Assembly: GCA_020636135.1 (NCBI GenBank)
Contig: JACJYK010000001.1
Location: 2,404,501 to 2,468,500 of the forward strand
Origin: Lewinellaceae bacterium
Lineage (GTDB): Bacteria > Bacteroidota > Bacteroidia > Chitinophagales > Saprospiraceae
Length of the DNA stretch: 64,000 nucleotides
Reading direction: 5' to 3'
The number at the start of each line of letters is the position of its first letter. Position 1 is the stretch's first letter. Positions 1-7,818 of this stretch are shown here, in pieces. Both the position numbers and the translations under genes were made by a program. The notes beneath the pieces are model-generated. The model did not search any database. It was not told the DNA's origin and worked only from the letters and a program-made list of their open reading frames with translations.

Positions 1-1
1 T

Positions 2-484
2 CTGGAACGTGGAGATGAAAGGACGGATATGGATTACATGGCATACCTGGGCAGTTCACGGATAGGCCCTTATGGTCTGCCATTGGTGAAGCCGCCCTAC
101 GGTCGTATCACAGCGATCGATATGAACAAAGGAGAGCATCTGTGGATGGTGGCCAATGCGGATTCGCCAGACTGGATTAAAAACAACCCGGCGCTGAAAG
201 GATTGAATATTCCCCGTACAGGTACCCCGGACCGGGTTGGCTTGCTGGTAACCAAGACGCTCTTATTTGCCGGCGAGGGCTCGGGGCTTTATGTTTCTGA
301 TGGAGGAGGCGGGAACAAATTTCGCGCTCTGGATAAGGCTACCGGCGAGATTATCGCGGAGATTGAGTTACCAGCCAATCAATGCGGCATCCCGATGACC
401 TACTCCATCAATGGCAGGCAATACATTGTGGTTGCAGTGGGTGCCGTGGGACATCCGGGTGAATTGGTGGCTTTAGGACTATAA
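2..484 (+). CDS. PQQ-dependent (quinoprotein) dehydrogenase, C-terminal fragment
   Basis: This is the last 160 or so residues of a secreted beta-propeller quinoprotein of the glucose/alcohol dehydrogenase type, which oxidises sugars or alcohols in the periplasm with PQQ. The frame is open to the window edge, so the start lies outside. Visible are blade motifs (ITAIDMNKGEHLW, then FRALDKATGEIIAEIELP) and the typical closing motif YIVVAVGAVG followed by PGELVALGL. The PQQ-contacting residues lie mainly in the missing part. No downstream partner is close. The family call rests on the W-motif blades and the terminal motif. Confidence 0.85.
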   Translation: MERGDERTDMDYMAYLGSSRIGPYGLPLVKPPYGRITAIDMNKGEHLWMVANADSPDWIKNNPALKGLNIPRTGTPDRVGLLVTKTLLFAGEGSGLYVSDGGGGNKFRALDKATGEIIAEIELPANQCGIPMTYSINGRQYIVVAVGAVGHPGELVALGL

Positions 485-840
485 TTATTTTCATAAAAGG
501 ATTACACCTTTCTCATTTAATCCGGTCTATTTACCTGTTAATGATACAAGATGCATCTTACCAGATCTCCACTACCTATCTATATCCTGAACAGTTACGT
601 TGATGTATAATTCTTTAGATCCCATTTAAATCCATTCTGTGTAAGTCACTACTACTTCTCGAGTGACGACATCAAATGGAACTATCAATCGGATATTTTG
701 TGAATTGCTATTGAAAGTAAGCCATGCCACAATTATTCAAACCTGTGCGACACTAATGAAAATGGAACACAGGTATTGTCTTCAACTTTGAAGCGTCAAA
801 TTATTTCAACTTTCACAGTCTTCTAAAATTTGAATAACAA
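485..840. other. Intergenic stretch without recognisable gene
   Basis: About 355 bases between the dehydrogenase and the next membrane protein. It is AT-rich, with stops in the frames I checked, and no convincing hairpin with a T-run. It probably holds the promoter of the 841 gene, but I could not pick out a TAnnTTTG box with confidence. Confidence 0.4.
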
Positions 841-1449
841 ATGGACAATTCAATTCCACAGCTCCAAAAGAACATCTGGGTATTCTGTATGTTTTTTTCA
901 CCTTTACTTATTACCATTGCGCAGTTTTTTTGGCGAGATGGTATGCTGTCCGCGACCGCCGGCACCATTCAGGTGGTGGCCTTTGTACTTTGGATCATTG
1001 CTTTTCAGGGGATGTTTTATAGCATAAGAAATGAATTTCCTCAATACACAATTATAGGATTTATTGTGGCGGTATATGCTTGTGTAGCTGGAAACAATTT
1101 TGGGGTGGATGGCATTTATAGTGATGCGATGGGCCTGCAAAGTCTGGACGAATCCAAACAACTGATCGAACGGATAGGCTTCCCAGCCCTGATCTATCTT
1201 TACATTCCAGGGATCTTTTTCCCTCTCAGCCTTTTGATGATTGGTATCCAATTGATACGGGCTAGAAAAGTGAGCAAGGTAGCAGGCATGGTACTGGTTA
1301 TCGGAGCAGTGTGCTTTCCTTTAAGTCGGATTCCCCGCGTGGATTGGATTGCCCATTTGGATAACCTGACATTGATTGCGGGACAAGTCCTGATTGCCAA
1401 ACAACTTTTTCATCGGAAAACTTCCAAAACGAGTTGGTCAGCAGCATGA
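841..1449 (+). CDS. Polytopic membrane protein, unknown function
   Basis: A 202-residue integral membrane protein with about six hydrophobic segments (roughly 15-35, 43-63, 70-86, 118-141, 147-163, 173-188). The ATG at 841 is the natural start, because the first helix follows about 14 residues later. I recognise no family motif. A conspicuous loop GNNFGVDGIYSDAMG lies between helices 3 and 4. The gene stands alone, upstream of and in the same direction as the hybrid kinase; no functional link is implied by the sequence. Confidence 0.7.
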   Translation: MDNSIPQLQKNIWVFCMFFSPLLITIAQFFWRDGMLSATAGTIQVVAFVLWIIAFQGMFYSIRNEFPQYTIIGFIVAVYACVAGNNFGVDGIYSDAMGLQSLDESKQLIERIGFPALIYLYIPGIFFPLSLLMIGIQLIRARKVSKVAGMVLVIGAVCFPLSRIPRVDWIAHLDNLTLIAGQVLIAKQLFHRKTSKTSWSAA

Positions 1450-1588
1450 ACGGAGTAGATAAAGTCTTCGTACTCCTTTCTGCTGGCAATACGATTATGG
1501 CCCTTCATGAAGATAGCTGGACAACTATAATGGCCGGTTTTGAATAAAAAATACTTGATATCTTTAATCCATTGCTAAATCACTGGCT

Positions 1589-4426
1589 TTGCAACGCGTT
1601 TCATTCTTTTTTTTGACACTTTTTACCTTGCTTTCCTCTGGATATGCCAGCCCATCGGTAATCATTAGAAATGTACTGCGGATCTATCCTCTCGACTCCA
1701 ACGGTGAATGGTTGGTTGACAGTAGTGCAAGCATGCAGCTGGATGATGTCAGGGCTAAAACATTTAACTCGGAAATAAACAGCATCAACCGTGTACCACC
1801 GCAAGGAGCTCTTTGGTTAAAGACAAATTTGATTGCTGAAGATCAAATTACCGATTGGCTCCTGCTCCTGAAAAATCCATCCCTGGAGTCATCATCCAAC
1901 CGGTCCATTTATGCAGCTGAATTTTGCTACATGGATGCCTTTTTCATTCACCAGGATGGTAAGATTGAAAGTAAAAAGGATGGATACTTTGTACCTCGAC
2001 GAGAGCGTGCTTATTACGACCAGCCTTTGGCAAATGCAGTTCCTTTTTCTGTTGAGAAAGAAGACACGTTAACCATTTATGTGCGTGTATTTAATCCCCT
2101 CGATGGAATAAAAACCATATCGTGGGAGCTCCGCCCACAGACCTTAGGGATACCAAAAGATAAAACAGGGCTTGCCAATCTCATGACGTTTTGCATGGGC
2201 GTCACTAGCATTTTAGGTTTATTATGTTTTTTCTTTTTTCTCGCCGACAAAGATTACGCAAATCTGTATTTCAGTATTTTTTGCTATCTGCTCATGTTTC
2301 ACTATAGCATTATTCATACGGAATTACCTTTTGTAAAATGGTTTGTTCCGGAGCGACCATGGTTAGCAGAATATGCCTGGTATCTAATGACCAACCTTCT
2401 TTCTGTGTTTTTTGTTTTGTTTGTCAGGTCATTTGTCAATCTGAGGGAACACTCAAAACGGTGGGACCAGATAGCCATTTTTGTTCTCGCAAGTAGTTTG
2501 TTTTGTTTGACGCTTTCACTACTCAATCATGACCTCTCCTGGCAATTAAGTTTAGAGTGGTTAAATGGGCTGGTATTCGCATGCACACTTATTTTGGTGA
2601 TCAGAATTGCTTTTTTACCTGGATACCTATCAAAAATTGTCGCCTTCGGTTCCATTTGGATGTTGGTATTTGGTATTCTGGGTATCCTCTCAAATATGGG
2701 CTATTTTGGAAAGTTTTTACCCTGGCCTATTGGTCAATTGGGAATGATGGTCATCTATACCTTTGGTTTAGCCTATAAATTACAACTCAACGAACGCTCT
2801 AAAGCAGAAGCGCATAAAGTCCTTGAGCTCGATGCCATAAAGAGCCGTTTCTTTGCTAATATTTCTCATGAATTCCGGACACCATTAACGTTGATTTTGG
2901 GGCCTTTGAAGAAAGCACAGGAACAAGTTCCTGCAAGTGAATTAGCTGAAATCGAAGAAAGCTCTAAAGTCGATATCAAGGTACCAGCTAAGCATATAGG
3001 CTTCATGCGACGTAATGCAGAACGGCTGCAACAACTAATCGATCAGTTGCTTGATTTGGCGAAGCTGGAAAATGGGAGTATGTCCCTCCAATTATCCAAA
3101 GGTGATGTGGTTCCTTTCTTGCGGGCACTCGTTTACAGTTTTGAAAGCCTGGCAGAGATGCGCCAGATACACTTTCAAACCGAATTTCCTGCGGGCGGTG
3201 CACTTCATTATTTTGACCGGGACAAATTGGAAAAGATCGTAACCAATTTGCTTTCGAATGCATTCAAATTTACGCCAACCCTGGGAAAGGTCTTCGTTCG
3301 TGCCCAACTGGAAAAAGGTCGGCTAAAAGTAACCATAGAGGACAGTGGTAACGGTATTCCACCGGAGGAACTGGAAAAAATATTTGAACGGTTTTACCAG
3401 GTGGAGGGTACCGAGGATCAAGGTACTGGCATTGGATTAGCTTTGGTAAAGGAACTTGTTCAGATACATCATGGACAGATTAGTGTCGAGAGCGCTCAAG
3501 GAAAAGGAACGATCTTTAAAATAAGTATTCCGGTGGATCAAAATTTCTATCGGAAAGAAGAAATTGATCAAGCCCAGCCATTTTCCTCAGCGATCATTCG
3601 TGACGCTAATCCTAATACACAAACCGAAACCGATTCGACGCTGTCTGCATCCCCGAAAAATCAAGGATTGCCCCTCATGTTGATTGTAGAAGACAATCCT
3701 GATTTACGTCGTTTTATTGCAGAGACATTGCAAAATGATTTTTCGATTGCAACAGCAGAAAATGGCCGATCCGGTCTTAATATGGCTTTAGAGCTTACCC
3801 CCGATATTGTTCTTAGCGACGTGATGATGCCTGAAATGGATGGATTTATTTTCTGTGAGACATTGAAAAAGAACGAACGGACCAGCCATATTCCGGTGAT
3901 TCTTTTGACAGCCAAAGCCGGTCAAGAACACAAAATGGCTGGACTTGAAACTGGGGCTGATGTCTACATGACGAAACCATTTGATGAGGCTGAATTACGC
4001 ATCCAAGCCCGTAACCTGGTGGATCAGCGTCAGCGATTGCGGAAACGATATGAAGCCCTGGGTGAGTTTCAACGAATGATCCATATGGGTCCTGCTTCGG
4101 TTGCAGTAACTTCAGCCGACCAGCGCTTCTTAGAGAAAGTATCTAAAGCCATTGAGAATAACATAGACAATGAATTTTTTTCAGTCGAGGACCTCGCAGG
4201 AATCGTCTTCTTTAGCCGTAGTCAATTACACCGCAAGCTGAAATCAATTACTGGGAAAAGCCCAAATGAACTCATCCGGGAATACCGCCTTACACGCGCA
4301 AAAGATCTCTTGGAACAAGGCCATGGTAATGTGACCGAGGTAGCCATGAGTGTTGGATACAGCAGCCTGTCCTATTTTTCGAGAAGCTTTAAAGATGCTT
4401 TTGGCGTGATGCCCAGTGAGTTGTAA
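1589..4426 (+). CDS. Hybrid sensor histidine kinase with 7TMR-DISM input, receiver and AraC-type HTH
   Basis: A 945-residue one-protein phosphorelay. In order: signal peptide (1-20), a 7TMR-DISMED2-like extracellular sensor (about 35-175), seven membrane helices (about 190-395), HisKA with phospho-acceptor His427 in ISHEFRTP, HATPase with the N box TNLLSNAFKFTP near 552, receiver with acidic pocket E701/D702 and phospho-acceptor Asp744 (LSDVMMPEMDG), and a C-terminal AraC helix-turn-helix (about 840-945). It should sense an extracytoplasmic ligand and directly regulate transcription. The start is TTG, chosen because it opens directly into the signal peptide. Unlike SusR-type hybrids it has no beta-propeller input. 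Its target genes are not evident. Confidence 0.93.
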   Translation: MQRVSFFFLTLFTLLSSGYASPSVIIRNVLRIYPLDSNGEWLVDSSASMQLDDVRAKTFNSEINSINRVPPQGALWLKTNLIAEDQITDWLLLLKNPSLESSSNRSIYAAEFCYMDAFFIHQDGKIESKKDGYFVPRRERAYYDQPLANAVPFSVEKEDTLTIYVRVFNPLDGIKTISWELRPQTLGIPKDKTGLANLMTFCMGVTSILGLLCFFFFLADKDYANLYFSIFCYLLMFHYSIIHTELPFVKWFVPERPWLAEYAWYLMTNLLSVFFVLFVRSFVNLREHSKRWDQIAIFVLASSLFCLTLSLLNHDLSWQLSLEWLNGLVFACTLILVIRIAFLPGYLSKIVAFGSIWMLVFGILGILSNMGYFGKFLPWPIGQLGMMVIYTFGLAYKLQLNERSKAEAHKVLELDAIKSRFFANISHEFRTPLTLILGPLKKAQEQVPASELAEIEESSKVDIKVPAKHIGFMRRNAERLQQLIDQLLDLAKLENGSMSLQLSKGDVVPFLRALVYSFESLAEMRQIHFQTEFPAGGALHYFDRDKLEKIVTNLLSNAFKFTPTLGKVFVRAQLEKGRLKVTIEDSGNGIPPEELEKIFERFYQVEGTEDQGTGIGLALVKELVQIHHGQISVESAQGKGTIFKISIPVDQNFYRKEEIDQAQPFSSAIIRDANPNTQTETDSTLSASPKNQGLPLMLIVEDNPDLRRFIAETLQNDFSIATAENGRSGLNMALELTPDIVLSDVMMPEMDGFIFCETLKKNERTSHIPVILLTAKAGQEHKMAGLETGADVYMTKPFDEAELRIQARNLVDQRQRLRKRYEALGEFQRMIHMGPASVAVTSADQRFLEKVSKAIENNIDNEFFSVEDLAGIVFFSRSQLHRKLKSITGKSPNELIREYRLTRAKDLLEQGHGNVTEVAMSVGYSSLSYFSRSFKDAFGVMPSEL

Positions 4427-4582
4427 GCTAGTTACGACGGATGTACAATCGCCAATTCACAAGACCAGGATGGATTAGGACTCCGGGTTTAATGTATCCT
4501 TTACCGAAAACTTAAGGACTCATGATTTTCGCAAACAGCATGATTCAATTACTATTTAGAAAAATCAGTAGGTGCTAATTCT

Positions 4583-4746
4583 TAAAAGATCACCTGGGCT
4601 TCAACCAGATAAGACGCCTCGGGGATGCGACCCTTACAGTCTTCATTCCAGTTGTTGTTTTATAAAATAAACAAAATACCGATGACCATCAGAACTATTT
4701 CCCCCATTGTGTAAATCAGGTATTTTTTCTCACCTGATACGTATCG
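4583..4746 (-). pseudogene. DUF6090-type membrane protein remnant
   Basis: Reading the minus strand from about 4746 gives KKYLIYTMGEIVLMVIGIL, then FIL, a TAA at 4660-4662, then NNNWNED. This matches the very conserved N-terminal helix of DUF6090 proteins of Bacteroidota (KYLLYA-GEILLVVIGILIALQ-NNWNE). The TAA sits where the family has Gln, consistent with a CAA to TAA change. Further stops lie upstream and the remaining about 200 residues are absent, so this is a short decayed piece, not a gene. The rest of 4427-4918 shows nothing else I can name. Confidence 0.6.
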
Positions 4747-4918
4747 AACAGCATCCTACAGCTGCGGCGAAATAGCATTGCCACTAATTAAAGGCACAAT
4801 TGATCTACAATTTACTGAACCTATCAGTAACCGGAATGATGGCGAAAACAAATGGGTTATAGTGATTCCTATGAATTTTTATGCTAGGATATCAGTGTCA
4901 ATATTGGTAAAATAGTCC

Positions 4919-5095
4919 TTATGATTCTTGGATCCTCTTGCGAGCAGCTATCCCCAGAACAATCAAACTGCACCCTACAGCTACCAGGGCACCGCTATCT
5001 TCTCTAAATACAGCTAACAGATTAAATAATGCACCTATAAAGATGAGTACGGAGTAGCTGTATTTTTTATTTGAATTAAACATACGTTTATTCAT
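4919..5095 (-). CDS. Small two-helix membrane protein, unknown
   Basis: A 58-residue reading frame beginning MNKRMFNSNKKYSYSV, followed by two hydrophobic segments (about 13-30 and 36-51) and a basic tail ARKRIQES. The ATG at 5095 is preferred over an upstream in-frame start, which would add 24 residues unlike a membrane protein. Positive charges flank both helices, as expected for a real small membrane protein. No family is recognised, and it lies alone in a poorly coding stretch. Confidence 0.4.
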   Translation of the reverse strand: MNKRMFNSNKKYSYSVLIFIGALFNLLAVFREDSGALVAVGCSLIVLGIAARKRIQES

Positions 5096-5256
5096 GGTCT
5101 GGGAATAGTTAAGTTGGTCTGGTAAGTTCGCAAAACCCAGAATACCTGACTTTTTTAATCGATACAATTACCCAAAAGTTCGATAAATAGCATTTCATGC
5201 CACGAAACTGATTATATTCATTGTGTTCAGATTCAAAGTTATTAAAACCGTTTGTT

Positions 5257-5667
5257 ATGTCTCTCCTTTCCGATTTGATGGCAGCACCACAGAAGTCGAC
5301 AGCTCCATCCAGGTATACTACATTTTGCGGCATCTTTTATATGGCAAATGGGCTACTTATTTTAGCTTGGCCTGGTGTCGTTCAAACCTTGTTTCGAGAT
5401 GAAGCATTTGTCGGGAATGAGTCCATGCTTTTCCGGGTAATCGGTATGCTTCTGACGATCGTCGGTTGGTTCTATTTCTTTGGTGGCAGAGCCGGATCAC
5501 GGTCATTCGTTGTATCCACAGTGATCGATCGGATCATCCTGGTTCCAGCGGTGCTTATACCGGTTGCTTTGGCTTGTGTATTTCCCCATGTTCTGCTTAC
5601 ATTCGGCATCCTGGATCCCATCCTGGGCTTCATTGGGTGGTACCTCCTGGCATCCGATAAATCATAA
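5257..5667 (+). CDS. Four-helix membrane protein, unknown
   Basis: A 136-residue protein starting MSLLSDLMAAPQKS, with four hydrophobic segments (about 22-40, 54-74, 82-100, 105-131). I chose the ATG at 5257 over an upstream TTG because the added residues carry no signal and the hydrophobic pattern starts later. The size and four-helix layout are those of small DUF-type inner-membrane proteins seen in Bacteroidota. The gene is convergent with the secreted repeat protein downstream. Confidence 0.6.
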   Translation: MSLLSDLMAAPQKSTAPSRYTTFCGIFYMANGLLILAWPGVVQTLFRDEAFVGNESMLFRVIGMLLTIVGWFYFFGGRAGSRSFVVSTVIDRIILVPAVLIPVALACVFPHVLLTFGILDPILGFIGWYLLASDKS

Positions 5668-5823
5668 TTCAACCGCTTAACTCCCCTACTGAATTATTTA
5701 AAATCAGTCATTTCATTTAATAATTTATTCCCAACCCGATGTAACGGATATCTTTCACCGTTTATTCAAATTAATTGCCAGAACAGGTTATTTGACTGAA
5801 TAACTTTGAGCTAATCCACTCGT

Positions 5824-7623
5824 TTACCTGATCAGAATAACCTTTTTACTTATCGCATATTTTCCATTTGAAATATACATCAGATAATTGCCGGCTGGTA
5901 AATCGGAAACATCGAGCCTGGTTGTGCCGTCCACATGCAGGTTGAATGTTTTCACCCGGGCACCCAATGGATTAAATAGAGTGATCTGCACATCTTCGTT
6001 TAGTTCATCGGACGTGAGCGAAATATTAATTCCTTCCCTGGCCGGGTTTGGAGAAATACGGACCACCTCCGGATCCAACTTCAATTGATGTACTGCACTT
6101 GTGTTCGACTCAAACTTGTATTCACCCGTTTCAGTATTTAAAGTAACTCTGTAATTTCCCGCAGTTACCGGAACACTGCGGCCATTCCGGCTGCCAATTC
6201 CGGTCGGGAAACTAACATTGCCCCAGTAATTTGACCAGTCATCATCCGCCCGAAACTTGACTTCACCATCTTTAAGCTGTATCGAATTGATGTACCAGAA
6301 ATAGTTGTCCAAAGAATCCCTGGTCATTTTCACATCCTCATCCCAGGTACCAATAGAGGTTGCTGTCCCAATGATTCCAACTGTACCAAAAACTTTCACC
6401 AAATCTAAATTATACTCCGCGGTCGTTGAATTGAAGGTAATATTGTACCTACCCGCAGGAACAGGAATTGGATCTAATTCGTGGGTGGCAATACCGGATG
6501 GAAAGCTTACCCCACCCCAAAAGAAAATCAGGTTCGTATCTGCATTAAATACTAAAAACCCATCGGATAAATCAATCCGTAATCTCCAAATGGATGCATC
6601 GTCCGGATCGCGTGTCATAGCTGTTATCATAGTGGAATCACCTGACGGCGTAGTAAATAAGATACTGATACCGCGGTAATGAATGATTTTCTCAAAGTTA
6701 TATTCGAGTGTTTTAGTGTTGAAAGAGACCTCATATTCACCGGCAGACAGGACTTGAATGTCATAGCCGTCCCGGATAGCTATGCCGTTTGGAAATGAAT
6801 TCCCACCCCAATTGAAAATCCAGTCATGATTACCTCTGAATTTTAGCTCGCCGACCTCTAGCATTACTCTGGCTGTCCACAAGTCTGCGTTTACCTCATC
6901 CTGTTTAAGATCGGTTTCAACATCCCAGACTCCCGCAGTAGCATCTCCAATGATGCCGATAGAATTAAATGAGTTATCCTTCTCAAAGAAGTATTCACCA
7001 GTCGATTTATTAAAATGAACCAGGTACTTCCCTTTTGGAACCGGAATAAAAGGCCCATTCGCAATACCAACTCCGGTTGGAAAATCCACATTGCCCCAGG
7101 TTAATACCCAGGCATCATTTGCCCGGAATATGACTTCACCATCGGTCAGTTGAATGGATAGACTGTATTGATTGGTATCGCTCGTTTCCTGGTACATATC
7201 CATGTCGTAATCAAAGCCACCAGGAGTGGCATAGCCATAAATACCAATGTCGGAGTATGGTACAAATGAATAATCACCAGTGTCAGAGTTGAAGGTGATG
7301 CGGTATTTTCCACCTTTCTTTATCGGGATATTCGGACCGTCCTGAGTACCCTTTCCGGACGGAAAACTTCCTGAACTCCAGTTGGCAACCCAGCTGTGGT
7401 TCATCCGGAAGGCGCAATCTCCAGGGGTCAATTTCAGGATGAGGGACCACCTGTTTGGATCATCCTGATCCGGGATCAAATCCGTATCTGTATTCCAGCC
7501 GCCAGGTGTGGCAGAGCCGATGATCCCGATCGAGTTGGTTTGGGAATAACCATCGATTACCAGCAAACTGAGAAAAATTAGCAGTGGTAGCCGAAATTTT
7601 AATTGGTTTAAGATTGCTACCAT
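5824..7623 (-). CDS. Secreted SusE/SusF-like five-repeat protein with T9SS sorting domain
   Basis: A 599-residue secreted protein. A signal peptide (1-27) is followed by five tandem repeats of about 95-100 residues, four of them opening with a GIIGSATPGGW- or IYGYATPGG-like motif and each containing a W-x-L-x-I/V-x-L strand, a WxxxWG motif, G(I/V)xxxxGPxIPV and a closing YRITFNSDTGDYSF-like strand. This is the carbohydrate-binding repeat of SusE/SusF outer-membrane proteins. Residues about 520-599 are a type IX secretion C-terminal domain (ISPNPAREGINISL, ending YAISKKVILIR), so the protein is exported and anchored or released at the surface. No SusC/SusD partner lies nearby. Confidence 0.85.
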   Translation of the reverse strand: MVAILNQLKFRLPLLIFLSLLVIDGYSQTNSIGIIGSATPGGWNTDTDLIPDQDDPNRWSLILKLTPGDCAFRMNHSWVANWSSGSFPSGKGTQDGPNIPIKKGGKYRITFNSDTGDYSFVPYSDIGIYGYATPGGFDYDMDMYQETSDTNQYSLSIQLTDGEVIFRANDAWVLTWGNVDFPTGVGIANGPFIPVPKGKYLVHFNKSTGEYFFEKDNSFNSIGIIGDATAGVWDVETDLKQDEVNADLWTARVMLEVGELKFRGNHDWIFNWGGNSFPNGIAIRDGYDIQVLSAGEYEVSFNTKTLEYNFEKIIHYRGISILFTTPSGDSTMITAMTRDPDDASIWRLRIDLSDGFLVFNADTNLIFFWGGVSFPSGIATHELDPIPVPAGRYNITFNSTTAEYNLDLVKVFGTVGIIGTATSIGTWDEDVKMTRDSLDNYFWYINSIQLKDGEVKFRADDDWSNYWGNVSFPTGIGSRNGRSVPVTAGNYRVTLNTETGEYKFESNTSAVHQLKLDPEVVRISPNPAREGINISLTSDELNEDVQITLFNPLGARVKTFNLHVDGTTRLDVSDLPAGNYLMYISNGKYAISKKVILIR

Positions 7624-7818
7624 TTCGGATGCAAGTTTTCAGGGTTAAAACAAAATGGCAAGATCTGGAACAAGTTCATGAACCGGATAACTCACCACAT
7701 TGATATCAAATTATCACTTGTTTATAAATATTACAACAAACAGGAATAATAACTCCGTTCAACTCTGGAATTGGCCGTTTATAGAACTTACTGTTATCGT
7801 TTAATTCTCTGGAAGTTT

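Noticed and set aside
1446..1547. A 33-codon frame starting with the ATGA overlap of the membrane protein stop (MNGVDKVFVLLSAG).
   Set aside because: Too short, no family resemblance, and no independent ribosome site; overlap alone is weak evidence.
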